48,880 nt of DNA from Treponema sp. Its GTDB lineage: Bacteria; Spirochaetota; Spirochaetia; Treponematales; Breznakiellaceae. This document shows, one piece after another, positions 33,325-42,020 of the stretch. Each line of letters starts with the position of its first letter. The stretch's first letter is position 1. The notes under the pieces were generated by a model. It had not been told where the DNA came from, made no database searches, and saw only the letters and a list, made by a program, of their open reading frames with translations. Both the position numbers and the translations under genes were made by a program. The DNA lies in the NCBI GenBank assembly GCA_009787835.1, contig WQSN01000017.1, positions 1 through 48,880 of the forward strand, given 5' to 3'.

Positions 33325-35217
33325 ATGAAAACTTTTAATATTAATTTGAGTGACAGGGCAAATCTAATCAGATTATGCTCAGGTGCGGCTGTCTTCGCCG
33401 CGGGAATCGCGCTTGATTATTTCACACAGTCCGGTTTCTGGGCGTTAGCTGCTTTTATAACTGCCTATATCATGCTGGGCGCGGATATTATTTTTCGGGC
33501 GATAAAAAACATTCTAAAAGGGCATGTTTTTGACGAGAACTTTTTGATGGGACTTGCCACAATTGGAGCGTTCGCGATTGGGCAGGCGCCTGAGGCAGCC
33601 GGCGTTATGCTGTTTTACCAGGTTGGCGAGTATTTTCAGGAAATGGCGGTTAACAAATCCAGGAAATCTATCGCGGATTTAATGGACATACGGCCTGATT
33701 ACGCCAATTTAATAAAGGACGGCGGGATTTTTAAAACTACGCCTGAGATTGTAAATATTGGCGAGTTAATAATAGTTAAACCCGGTGAAAAGATTCCACT
33801 GGACGGCATAGTTACAGAAGGCTCATCCATGATTGATACATCCGCTTTAACGGGAGAGCCTGTTCCGCGAAAAGCGCAAGTTTCAGACGCTGTTTTATCA
33901 GGCTGCGTTAACATCAGCGGAAAAATTACAGTTAAAGTTACCAAAACATTCGGCGAATCTACAGTTTCAAAAATAATCGATTTGGTAGAAAACGCCGTCA
34001 GCAAAAAAGCCAAAACAGAAAGTTTTATTACCAAATTCGCGCGTATTTATACGCCTGTTGTTGTAATTCTCGCCGTTTTGCTCGCTGTTCTGCCGCCCTT
34101 GTTTTTTGGTGCCATCTGGAGCGAATGGATACGCCGCGCACTTGTTTTCCTTGTTATCTCATGTCCCTGCGCTCTAGTTTTATCAATCCCGATGGGCTTT
34201 TTTGCCGGGTTGGGCAGAGCCGCGAAAAGCGGAATATTAATAAAGGGCGGCAATTATCTTGAGGCTTTTAATCATCTGGATACCGTAGTGTTTGACAAAA
34301 CAGGCACATTAACAGCAGGCGTGTTTAAGGTTACCTCTGTTCAGAGCGCGGAAAATTTCAGCGGGAGTGAACTGCTTGAACTTGCGGCATACGCCGAATG
34401 CTTTTCCAATCATCCCATAGCGTTATCTGTCATGAAAGAATATGTAAAGGATGTGAACAGGGACAGTCTTGGCGGGTATACGGAAATCGCGGGCTGCGGC
34501 GTCAGCGTCGCCATGAACGGTAAAATTATTCTGGCCGGAAACCAAAAACTTATGTCAGATAACGGTATTGTTTTCCGGGAATCGCACAGCAGCGGGACAA
34601 AGGTATATGTGGCATATAACGGCGGGTATGCAGGATGTATTGTTATTTCCGATGAGATAAAAAGCGACAGCCGCGCCGCTATACCGGCGCTTAAGGACAG
34701 GGGAGTGCGGAAAACCGTAATGCTTACGGGAGATAATCCGCTTATGGCGGAGGCTGTAGCATCTGAACTGGGACTGGACGAGGCATACGGCGGATTACTC
34801 CCCCATGAAAAAGTGGAAAAGGTTGAAATACTAAAAAGTTTGAAAAATTCCGCCGGAAAACAGAACAGAAGTCTTGCCTTTGTCGGGGACGGAATAAACG
34901 ACGCGCCTGTTCTGGCGCTGGCGGATATAGGGGTGGCGATGGGCGCTCTTGGCTCTGACGCCGCTATTGAAGCCGCCGATGTGGTGCTGATGACAGATGA
35001 GCCTTCCAAACTGGCGCAGGCTGTCGATATTGCGCGTTACACCGGAAAAATTGTAAGACAGAATATTATTTTTACATTGGGGATAAAAGCGATCTTCCTG
35101 GCGCTTGGCGCTTTTGGCATTGCTTCAATGTGGGAAGCGGTTTTTGCAGATGTCGGCGTATCGCTTCTTGCGGTGTTAAATGCCATGAGGATTATTCGCG
35201 CTGATGTTGTAAAATAA
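33325..35217 (+). CDS. cadA: Cd/Zn/Pb-exporting P1B-type ATPase
   Basis: The 630-residue P1B ATPase has transport motif SCPCAL (Cys280, Cys282), phosphorylation Asp324 in DKTGTLT, TGEP actuator loop and GDGINDAP hinge. The last helices contain the Lys/Asp of Zn/Cd/Pb pumps. It lacks the N-terminal heavy-metal-associated (CxxC) domain, starting almost directly with the membrane part. Exports toxic divalent metals under CadC control. A purine-rich stretch (33268-33316) fills the gap before it. Confidence 0.94.
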   Translation: MKTFNINLSDRANLIRLCSGAAVFAAGIALDYFTQSGFWALAAFITAYIMLGADIIFRAIKNILKGHVFDENFLMGLATIGAFAIGQAPEAAGVMLFYQVGEYFQEMAVNKSRKSIADLMDIRPDYANLIKDGGIFKTTPEIVNIGELIIVKPGEKIPLDGIVTEGSSMIDTSALTGEPVPRKAQVSDAVLSGCVNISGKITVKVTKTFGESTVSKIIDLVENAVSKKAKTESFITKFARIYTPVVVILAVLLAVLPPLFFGAIWSEWIRRALVFLVISCPCALVLSIPMGFFAGLGRAAKSGILIKGGNYLEAFNHLDTVVFDKTGTLTAGVFKVTSVQSAENFSGSELLELAAYAECFSNHPIALSVMKEYVKDVNRDSLGGYTEIAGCGVSVAMNGKIILAGNQKLMSDNGIVFRESHSSGTKVYVAYNGGYAGCIVISDEIKSDSRAAIPALKDRGVRKTVMLTGDNPLMAEAVASELGLDEAYGGLLPHEKVEKVEILKSLKNSAGKQNRSLAFVGDGINDAPVLALADIGVAMGALGSDAAIEAADVVLMTDEPSKLAQAVDIARYTGKIVRQNIIFTLGIKAIFLALGAFGIASMWEAVFADVGVSLLAVLNAMRIIRADVVK

Positions 35218-35223
35218 ATATAG

Positions 35224-35823
35224 CTATACCTGTCCGGCTTCGCGCAGCATTCTGCCGCAGACATCGGACTTGCAGGATAAATAATATGCTGAATTTTCCA
35301 GAAAAAGGTTATTTCCCCGCGAATCTATGCTGACAATCAAAGGACCGAAACATGGTGTATGCATAACCCACATACATTCCGCCATTCCCAGTTCCGGCCA
35401 AAAAACGTTTTCAATTTTACTGATCTGATTTGCGCCTGACACAGCGCAGCCGCCAGGATATACGCAGTGAATTGCGCCAAATTCGCGGCAGGCATCAGCA
35501 GTTTTTTTCCCCATGCCTCCCTTGCCAATCATGACTTTTATCCCTGTTTTCCCGATAAAACCGGCTGCCCATTTTTCCATCCGCACAGATGATGTAGGCC
35601 CGATAGAAACAAGTTCCCGGTTTATTTCTCCCCTGACAATCGGTCCCGCGTGATAAATCGCCATTGCGCTCAGATCCACCGGAGGCGCTATTTCCTCTTC
35701 CACAACCCTGCGATGAACTTCATCCCTCCCCGTTACGAGAAATCCGCAGAGGTAAATAATGTCTCCTGCTTGTAAAGTGTGAATTACTTCGTCATTTAGT
35801 GGAAGGTTTAGTGTTTTATTCAT
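35224..35823 (-). CDS. Class I fumarate hydratase, beta subunit
   Basis: A 199-residue C-terminal half of iron-sulfur (class I) fumarase/tartrate dehydratase. Shows LQAGDIIYLCGFLVTGRDEVHRR, GPIVRG, SIGPTSSVRMEKW and the catalytic KGGMGKKT. With the alpha subunit it hydrates fumarate to malate in the cytoplasm. Lies 135 bases after the alpha gene, so it is probably in the same transcript. Tartrate dehydratase is the alternative activity. Converges on cadA with a 6-base gap. Confidence 0.9.
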   Translation of the reverse strand: MNKTLNLPLNDEVIHTLQAGDIIYLCGFLVTGRDEVHRRVVEEEIAPPVDLSAMAIYHAGPIVRGEINRELVSIGPTSSVRMEKWAAGFIGKTGIKVMIGKGGMGKKTADACREFGAIHCVYPGGCAVSGANQISKIENVFWPELGMAECMWVMHTPCFGPLIVSIDSRGNNLFLENSAYYLSCKSDVCGRMLREAGQV

Positions 35824-35839
35824 TGTGTGCCTCTTTTGT

Positions 35840-35951
35840 GGGGAGTGGGGAGTAGGGAGTGGGGAGTAGGGATCGTTATTCGATATCTGTATATATTTAT
35901 ATCACGCATAGTTTTCTAATGATGCTCCCCATTCTCTACTCCCCACTCCCT
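35840..35951. repeat. G-quadruplex-like GGGGAGT tract and long inverted repeat
   Basis: 35840-35871 has five runs of three or four G separated by 3-4 bases (GGGGAGT/GGGAGT units), a full G-quadruplex pattern on the + strand. Sixteen of its bases (35854-35869) are perfectly complementary to 35936-35951, with a 66-base A+T-rich loop. It occupies the gap between the two fumarase genes, so the mRNA could form a strong hairpin there. Confidence 0.85.
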
Positions 35952-35958
35952 GGAGTAC

Positions 35959-36849
35959 TTACAATTGCACTCCCTTATATGCCGGTAACTCATACGACAG
36001 ATCGCTTTTAAGGCGGATAATCCCCCTCCTTAGCACATAACATGAGACATTTACCGCGCAGGCTATTGTAGCGGTATGCCTTGCGGAAGATTCAATATGG
36101 ACGCCCATTACGCAATTGTTGCCGCGTAAACCCTGCGCGCCCATGCCAAGATTGTTCAAACCTTCCATTATACGATGTTCCAGCGCCGCTCCTTTTGGGT
36201 GCGGGTGTTCAGTTCCCAATGATCTTAAACACGCTTTTTTGGAAAGAATGGCGGCGTTTTCAATGTTGTGTCCAAGACCGATTCCTACAAGCAAAGGAGG
36301 ACAGGCGTTAATGCCTGAAATACTGACAATGTCAAACACAAAGGGAATAATCGCTTCAAGACCGTCTGATGGCTTAAAAACTTTGGCTTGCCCTGGTAAA
36401 CTGCATCCCGCGCCTGATAAATACAGGGTAATTTCCATTTCATGATATCCGGGAACAATTTCCCAATGAATCCAGGGTGTTCGCTCCCCCGTATTATCTC
36501 CTGTATTTACATCATTAAAATAATTTATCGCGTTCGGTCTTAATGGCACGCTGACAGTCGCGCGGCGCACCGCTTCTGTTATAACTTCGCCTGTTTTTTC
36601 CAAATGAGGAAAGGAAGCGCCTGTTTTAATGTAAAACTGAAGCATCCCCGTATCCTGGCAGCAGGGACGCTTCAGTTCCGCCGCCATTTTTAAATTTTCA
36701 AAATAGCTGTCATAAAGCGCTTTCTGCAGAGGGGAATCTTCGGCCTTGCGCATCTGTTCAAGCCGCGCCATGACATCATCGCTCAGACGTATTGCAGCTA
36801 ACGCGATGAATTTTTCCAAAAGCGTTATAAATTTTTCTTTATCATTCAT
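35959..36849 (-). CDS. Class I fumarate hydratase, alpha subunit
   Basis: The 296-residue N-terminal catalytic half holds the 4Fe-4S cluster. Candidate cluster cysteines are in RPCCQDTG, GAGCSLPGQAKVF and INACPPLLVGIGLG. GHNIENAAILSKKAC and GAQGLRG are also typical. Works with the beta subunit encoded next. It is oxygen-sensitive in known families, fitting an anaerobic lifestyle. It lies 84 bases after argH. L(+)-tartrate dehydratase is the main alternative. Confidence 0.9.
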   Translation of the reverse strand: MNDKEKFITLLEKFIALAAIRLSDDVMARLEQMRKAEDSPLQKALYDSYFENLKMAAELKRPCCQDTGMLQFYIKTGASFPHLEKTGEVITEAVRRATVSVPLRPNAINYFNDVNTGDNTGERTPWIHWEIVPGYHEMEITLYLSGAGCSLPGQAKVFKPSDGLEAIIPFVFDIVSISGINACPPLLVGIGLGHNIENAAILSKKACLRSLGTEHPHPKGAALEHRIMEGLNNLGMGAQGLRGNNCVMGVHIESSARHTATIACAVNVSCYVLRRGIIRLKSDLSYELPAYKGVQL

Positions 36850-36933
36850 AAATATTCTTAATGCTTCATTCAGATTTAATCCTACACAGGCGCGGAGATC
36901 GCTAAGTTGTTTCCGCTTGGTATTTACTGCACA

Positions 36934-38355
36934 TTATACAATCTTTTTTCTCAGTATTTTTATCTGCCGTCTTACTTCTTTTGGCGCAGGACCGCCCGGC
37001 AGATCGCGAGCTTTTATGCAGGCGGCGGGTGTAATTGCTTTATAGATATCTTCTTCAAAAAGTTTGGAATATTTCTTTAATTCCACCATGCTTAAACCTG
37101 AAATATTTTTATGGCCCGCTTCAATGCAGCCGCGCACAATCAAGGCGGCTGTCCCGTGAGCGGCGCGGAATGGCAGCCCCTTGCGGACAAGGTATTCCGC
37201 CGTGTCTGTCGCTTCCATGAAACCGCCTGAACACGCACCTTTCATGCGTTTTAGATTGAATTTTGCGCTGCCCATCATGCCGGCGAACATGCGAAGGCAC
37301 GCGTTAAGCGTGTCCATGCTGTCAAAGAGGGCTTCCTTGTCTTCCTGCAGATCCTTGTTATACGCATAGGGAAGACCTTTCAGCAATGTTAAAAGCGTGA
37401 CAAGGTTGCCGGCGGTTCTTCCGCTCTTTCCGCGGATAAGTTCGGCGAAATCAGGATTTTTTTTCTGCGGCATGATCGATGATCCTGTGCTCCATGATTC
37501 TGATAGTTCAATATATTTAAATTCTTCGCTTGCCCAAAGAACAATATCTTCGCAGAAGCGGGAGAGGTGAACCATCGTAATCGCGCAAGCGCCCGACAGT
37601 TCCAGAACAAAGTCGCGGTCCGCGATTGCGTCCATGGAATTAATGCAAAGACGTTTAAAGCCAAGTTCCTGCGCCACGGTTTTGCGATCAAGCGGCAGGG
37701 CAGAGCCGGCCAGCGCTCCGCTGCCTAGAGGACATTCATCCAGCCTTGCGAGCGCGTCGCGGAAACGGGAATGATCGCGCTCCAGAGCGGCGCACCACGC
37801 CGTTATGTGATGCCCCAGTGTCACAGGCTGCGCTCTCTGCAGGTGAGTGTAGCCTGGCATTACGCTCGTTACGTGCAACTGCGCCGTATCAAGCAATGTA
37901 TTTATTGTTGCAGCCAACTGTGACTGTAACTGCGGAACCGCCCTTTTTAAATACAGACGAAAATCGACAGCCGTCTGATCATTGCGGCTTCGCCCGGCGT
38001 GAACCATCTTTCCGCTTTCGCCCAGCCGCTCTGTCAATACTGTTTCCAAAAATGTGTGTATATCCTCGGCGCGTGAATCAATTTCCAGTTTACCGTTTTT
38101 AATTTCACCCGCTATTTTCTCAAGCTCGAGCGCTATCCTCTCCGCGCTGTCTTTTGGTACTATCCCCTGCCTGCCTAACATCGAGACATGAGCCTTGCTG
38201 CCTTTAATATCATCAAAAACAAACCGCTTATCAATATTTATGGATGCCTGAAAAGCAAAAGCCTCTTCCTCTGGTCCCTGCGTTAGCCGCCCTGCCCAAA
38301 GAGGTTTGGATTTTAAATGAGAATCATTTGTTTTTTGCCCTTTATTCTTTGCCAT
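36934..38355 (-). CDS. argH: Argininosuccinate lyase
   Basis: A 473-residue member of the fumarase/aspartase superfamily; splits argininosuccinate to arginine and fumarate. Shows LWAGRLTQGP, the HAGRSRNDQ substrate motif, TVTLGHHITAW-like helix, and the flexible signature loop GSSIMPQKKNPD. Full length. It follows argG with a 66-base gap that contains a purine-rich inverted repeat (near 38362-38420). Its fumarate product is the substrate of the two following gene products. Confidence 0.95.
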   Translation of the reverse strand: MAKNKGQKTNDSHLKSKPLWAGRLTQGPEEEAFAFQASINIDKRFVFDDIKGSKAHVSMLGRQGIVPKDSAERIALELEKIAGEIKNGKLEIDSRAEDIHTFLETVLTERLGESGKMVHAGRSRNDQTAVDFRLYLKRAVPQLQSQLAATINTLLDTAQLHVTSVMPGYTHLQRAQPVTLGHHITAWCAALERDHSRFRDALARLDECPLGSGALAGSALPLDRKTVAQELGFKRLCINSMDAIADRDFVLELSGACAITMVHLSRFCEDIVLWASEEFKYIELSESWSTGSSIMPQKKNPDFAELIRGKSGRTAGNLVTLLTLLKGLPYAYNKDLQEDKEALFDSMDTLNACLRMFAGMMGSAKFNLKRMKGACSGGFMEATDTAEYLVRKGLPFRAAHGTAALIVRGCIEAGHKNISGLSMVELKKYSKLFEEDIYKAITPAACIKARDLPGGPAPKEVRRQIKILRKKIV

Positions 38356-38421
38356 TTACCTAACAGGAGAGAAAAGAGAAATGCTGCTCTTCCTTCACTT
38401 CTCATTTCTCTCAACTCTTTT

Positions 38422-39744
38422 CTATTTCTTTTTTGGTCTTCCCCTGCTGCCGCCTGTTTTTTTCGGGTTAGCTGATTTATTCGCGGGAGCTTTTGGTTTT
38501 TTGGATGCTGTTGCGGCCAAAGCGGCGGGTTTGACTCCGCTTTTCTTTTCCTGTTCCATAAGTGAGCGTACAAGCACCGGCAGTCCGTATAGTTTAATAA
38601 AGCCCTTTGCGTCGGCATGATTGAAAAGTTCGCCTGTTGTAAAACTTGCAAGACTTGCATTGTAAAGAGAATCAGAGGAGGATACGCCGGCTGCGTTTAT
38701 TGAACCTTTGTAAAGTTTAAGTTTTACATTGCCGCTTACATTCTGCTGGGTGACATCCACAAACGCGGAAATCGCTTCGCGTAACGGTGTAAACCAAAGG
38801 CCACCGTAGATAAGCTCGCTCAGTTTAAGCGAAACCTGCTGCTTAAAAGCGTAAGTCTGCCTGTCAAGGCAGATATGCTCCAGTTCCTGATGCGCATAAT
38901 AAAGAATGCTGCCGCCGGGAGTTTCGTAAACGCCGCGGCTTTTCATTCCAACTACCCGGTTTTCTACAAGATCTGTTATGCCGATGCCGTTTGCGCCGCC
39001 GATTTTATTTAATTGATTAATAATTGCTGCGCCTTCCAATTTTTTGCCGTTAAGCGCAACGGGAATGCCCTTTTCAAATTCAATTTCAACATACTCAGGT
39101 TTATTGGGCGCTTTTTCAGGCGCGACAGTTATCGACAGCATTTTTTTTAACAATGGTTCTGCGGACGGATCTTCAAGTTCCAGACCTTCGTGTGATATAT
39201 GCCACAGATTGTCGTCCATGCTGTAGGATGTTTTTTTATCTACCGGCAAGGGGATTTTTCTTTTGGCCAGATACCTCATTTCATCCTGGCGGCTTTTTAA
39301 TTTCCATACCCGCCATGGAGCGATTATTTCAAGATCGGGAGCAAGGGCAGTGATTCCAAGATCGAATCGGATCTGATCATTTCCCTTGCCTGTCGCTCCG
39401 TGCGCGATAGCCTGCGCTTTTTCCTTGCGCGCGTATTCGACCAGCACTTTGGCGATCAGAGGACGGGCTGTGGATGTGCCAAGAAGGTATTTATCCTCAT
39501 AAACCGCGCCGGCCTTCAGGGCGGGCCAGATGTATTCTTCAACATATTCTTTTTTTACATCCGCGATATAACATGCGCTGGCTCCGGTTGCCATCGCCCG
39601 TTTTTGAATCGCCTTCCAGTCTGCCGCCTGGCCGACATCGACGCATACAGCTATGACATCGCAATCCTGATTCTCTTTTAACCAGGGAATAATCACCGTA
39701 GTATCCAGTCCGCCCGAATAGGCAAGAATGATTTTCTTTTTCAT
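38422..39744 (-). CDS. argG: Argininosuccinate synthase with basic AT-hook-like tail
   Basis: Joins citrulline and aspartate using ATP. The PP-loop is AYSGGLDTT (residues 9-17). Other motifs are [12 protein letters not shown] and [13 protein letters not shown]. The catalytic protein ends at about residue 401. A 39-residue tail (402-440) follows with ten Lys and two Arg, rich in Ala and Pro, closing in GSRGRPKKK, an AT-hook-type core. Ordinary members of this shorter class are about 400 residues. Good ribosome site AAGGAGTG before ATG 39744. First gene of the arg-fumarase block. Confidence 0.95.
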   Translation of the reverse strand: MKKKIILAYSGGLDTTVIIPWLKENQDCDVIAVCVDVGQAADWKAIQKRAMATGASACYIADVKKEYVEEYIWPALKAGAVYEDKYLLGTSTARPLIAKVLVEYARKEKAQAIAHGATGKGNDQIRFDLGITALAPDLEIIAPWRVWKLKSRQDEMRYLAKRKIPLPVDKKTSYSMDDNLWHISHEGLELEDPSAEPLLKKMLSITVAPEKAPNKPEYVEIEFEKGIPVALNGKKLEGAAIINQLNKIGGANGIGITDLVENRVVGMKSRGVYETPGGSILYYAHQELEHICLDRQTYAFKQQVSLKLSELIYGGLWFTPLREAISAFVDVTQQNVSGNVKLKLYKGSINAAGVSSSDSLYNASLASFTTGELFNHADAKGFIKLYGLPVLVRSLMEQEKKSGVKPAALAATASKKPKAPANKSANPKKTGGSRGRPKKK

Positions 39745-39790
39745 TAATTAGCACTCCTTAATCGTTTAGTAGTTTTTATTTTTATATGTT

Positions 39791-39819
39791 ATTATCCATA
39801 ACTTATGTATTTTATTCAA
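39791..39819 (-). promoter_or_regulatory. Candidate promoter of argG
   Basis: Reading leftward: TTGAAT (39819-39814), 17-base spacer, GATAAT (39796-39791), 46 bases before the argG start. Confidence 0.5.
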
Positions 39820-39830
39820 GATAAGTCTGT

Positions 39831-39840
39831 CCTGTACAGG
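39831..39840. promoter_or_regulatory. 10-bp palindrome CCTGTACAGG between argG and lacI-type gene
   Basis: A perfect palindrome, symmetric over 12 of 14 bases when extended. It lies just upstream of the argG -35 box and 42 bases before the LacI-family gene. Possible operator for either gene. Confidence 0.4.
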
Positions 39841-39881
39841 GCTTGAACTTTATTTGCTTATTGTGGTAACTGAATATTATT

Positions 39882-40925
39882 ATGGTAACGCTAAAGGACA
39901 TTGCCGATGAAGCCGGCGTCAGCATAGCTACTGTATCTAATGTTATTAACGGAAATCTGTCCAAAGTGTCCAATGACAACGCGAAGCGAATCCGCGCGAT
40001 AATTGAAAACAGGCATTATGTGCCAAACTCTTCAGCGCGGACCCTTGCCGTAAAATCTTCCCATATAATAGCCGGAATTCTCATGGGCGCGCAGGGAGCG
40101 AATATGCTCAAAGATCCCTACTGCGCTGAATTTTTCGGTGAACTTGTGGGCGCTGTGCAGGATCGCGGATATTATTTTATGGTCCGTTATGTAACTAGTT
40201 ATGATGAAGTAATTAAAAGCCTGCGGTCGTGGAATGTTGACGGAGCAGTGTTTATCGGAACATCAGAAGTATACTCAAGAAAAATTCAGGAAGAAATTCA
40301 TATTCCGCTCATTTTTACAGACAGTTATACAACACAGCAAAACATTAATAATGTAGGAATCGATGATTTTAAGGGGGGAGTTCTTGCCGCCGAATATTTT
40401 TTAAAAATGGGACATAGGAACCTAAGTTTTGTCGGGTATACATATCCTTTGATGGAAAAAAGCGTTGTCCCGGAAAGACTTGGCGGTTTTTTGTCGGTTT
40501 TTAAGTCTCATAACATTGAAATGTCAGACAAACAATTTTTTTATGTTCCAGAATCCGCTCCGGATGACTGCCTTAATAATATCGCTTCTCAATTAATGGA
40601 AGATAATGGCGGAATAACCGGATTTTTTGTCAGCGCCGATAAACTTGCTTTTGCACTGATCAGAACATTGTCGAATAACGGAATAAAAGTACCGCAGGAT
40701 ATTTCTGTTATCGGGTTTGATGATCTGTCCATCACGTCTGATTTTATGCCCGGTTTAACTACAATCAGGCAAAATATCAGCCGGAAAGTGCAAATTGTCG
40801 CTGATCTTTTATTCCGCCAGATTGAAGGGGATAATGTGCCTCCCGTAAATACAATGCTGGATGTTGAATTGATTGAACGCGGCAGTGTAAAATTTTTGTC
40901 TAAAAAAAGAAAAGAAAATACTTGA
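39882..40925 (+). CDS. LacI-family transcriptional regulator
   Basis: A 347-residue sugar-responsive repressor. N-terminal HTH (VTLKDIADEAGVSIATVSNVINGN) with hinge helix NSSARTLAVKSS, then a periplasmic-binding-like effector domain (VIGFDDLSITSDFMPGLTTIRQN). It precedes a sugar ABC operon, and a CG-centred palindrome typical for this family lies after the operon promoter. No good ribosome site before ATG 39882. Effector probably an oligosaccharide taken up by the downstream transporter. Confidence 0.94.
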   Translation: MVTLKDIADEAGVSIATVSNVINGNLSKVSNDNAKRIRAIIENRHYVPNSSARTLAVKSSHIIAGILMGAQGANMLKDPYCAEFFGELVGAVQDRGYYFMVRYVTSYDEVIKSLRSWNVDGAVFIGTSEVYSRKIQEEIHIPLIFTDSYTTQQNINNVGIDDFKGGVLAAEYFLKMGHRNLSFVGYTYPLMEKSVVPERLGGFLSVFKSHNIEMSDKQFFYVPESAPDDCLNNIASQLMEDNGGITGFFVSADKLAFALIRTLSNNGIKVPQDISVIGFDDLSITSDFMPGLTTIRQNISRKVQIVADLLFRQIEGDNVPPVNTMLDVELIERGSVKFLSKKRKENT

Positions 40926-40950
40926 CAGTCTTTATATTGAGGTTTATACT
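40922..40950 (+). promoter_or_regulatory. Promoter of the sugar-uptake operon
   Basis: TTGACA (40922-40927) overlaps the lacI-type stop codon. A 17-base spacer and TATACT (40945-40950) follow. The operon then has a leader of about 110 bases to the first start codon. Confidence 0.7.
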
Positions 40951-40962
40951 ATTTAGAATCCA

Positions 40963-40976
40963 GTTAAGCGTTTAAC
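40963..40976. promoter_or_regulatory. LacI-family operator
   Basis: GTTAAGCGTTTAAC is a palindrome with six of seven matched positions and the central C-G step typical of LacI/GalR sites. It sits 12 bases after the -10 box, so bound repressor would block early transcription. Confidence 0.65.
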
Positions 40977-41069
40977 CTTTTATTAAGCGAAAGAGTTTAA
41001 TTTTGGATTGAAATCATTTTTTTAAGTAAAACAGTAACGGCGTTTTTTATACTAATAAGGAGGTAACCA

Positions 41070-42008
41070 GTGGCAGCCTTTGCGGTTCGCAAAAACAAAG
41101 AAATCAGCTTAATTAAAATAAAAAGATGCGCCGGTCTTTACCTGCTTGTTTTTCCAGCGATAATTTTATCTTTCTGTTTTGCCTATTTGCCGATGTATGG
41201 GGTAATCATTGCGTTTAAGGATTACAGGAACGCGCTTGGAATTTTGGGCAGCCCATTTTCAGATCCGGTCTTCAGGCATTTTGAAAGATTTTTTAATTCA
41301 TTCCAGTTCAGCCTTGTAATAAAAAATACAATCACCATCAGTTTCTATCACATGCTGGCAACAGTTCCCCTGCCTATCATCATGGCTCTGATACTTAACC
41401 AGATGAAGAGCAAGGTTTTTAAAAAGACATTCCAGACAATAAGTTATATGCCCCATTTTATTTCCACAGTAGTTATGGTCGGAATAATTCTTATAATGCT
41501 TTCACCGGGTTCAGGGCTTATCGGCCATCTTTTCCGCCTCTTCGGGAAAACAGCGCCCAATTTGATGGGAATGCCGGAAGCTTTTTCCAGCGTGTATGTA
41601 TGGACGGATGTCTGGCAGCATACAGGCTGGGACAGCATTATTTACCTTGCAGCCCTTTCAGCGATTGATCCGGCCTTGTACGAAGCGGCGATTGTTGACG
41701 GAGCTAACCGCTGGCAGAGAATGTGGAGGATAGACTTTCCAATGCTTCTGCCTACAGCCTGTATCCTTCTTATCCTGCGCGCAGGCAATATAATGAACAT
41801 TGGTTTTGAAAAGATATACCTTATGCAGAATCCTCTTAACAGATCCGCAAGCGAGGTAATTTCCACGTATGTATATCAAACAGGCATTATTAACGCTCAA
41901 TACAGCTATTCCGCGGCGGTTGGTTTATTCAACACAGTTATAAATTTGGCGCTCCTTCTTACAGTCAATTTTATTTCCAAAAAACTGAATGAAACAGCGT
42001 TGTGGTAG
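41070..42008 (+). CDS. Sugar ABC transporter permease, LplB type
   Basis: A 312-residue permease with six membrane helices and the EAA loop EAAIVDGANRWQRMWRIDFP that contacts the ATPase. Start is GTG 41070 with a perfect AAGGAGGT five bases before. LplB/YteP-type permeases carry oligosaccharides such as pectin or alginate fragments. No ATPase gene is in the operon, so a shared MsmK-like ATPase elsewhere is expected. Confidence 0.93.
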   Translation: MAAFAVRKNKEISLIKIKRCAGLYLLVFPAIILSFCFAYLPMYGVIIAFKDYRNALGILGSPFSDPVFRHFERFFNSFQFSLVIKNTITISFYHMLATVPLPIIMALILNQMKSKVFKKTFQTISYMPHFISTVVMVGIILIMLSPGSGLIGHLFRLFGKTAPNLMGMPEAFSSVYVWTDVWQHTGWDSIIYLAALSAIDPALYEAAIVDGANRWQRMWRIDFPMLLPTACILLILRAGNIMNIGFEKIYLMQNPLNRSASEVISTYVYQTGIINAQYSYSAAVGLFNTVINLALLLTVNFISKKLNETALW

Positions 42009-42020
42009 GGGAAAGTAAAT

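Noticed and set aside
34410-35009. 199-codon minus-strand frame inside the metal ATPase gene
   Set aside because: It lies fully inside a gene with all P-ATPase motifs, and its translation is Ser/Ala/Pro-rich without recognisable domain.
39804-39819. Arginine-repressor (ARG box) site near the argG promoter
   Set aside because: TGTATTTTATTCA resembles the ARG box half-sites but has a 3-base instead of 4-base centre, and one arm is mismatched. No argR is nearby.
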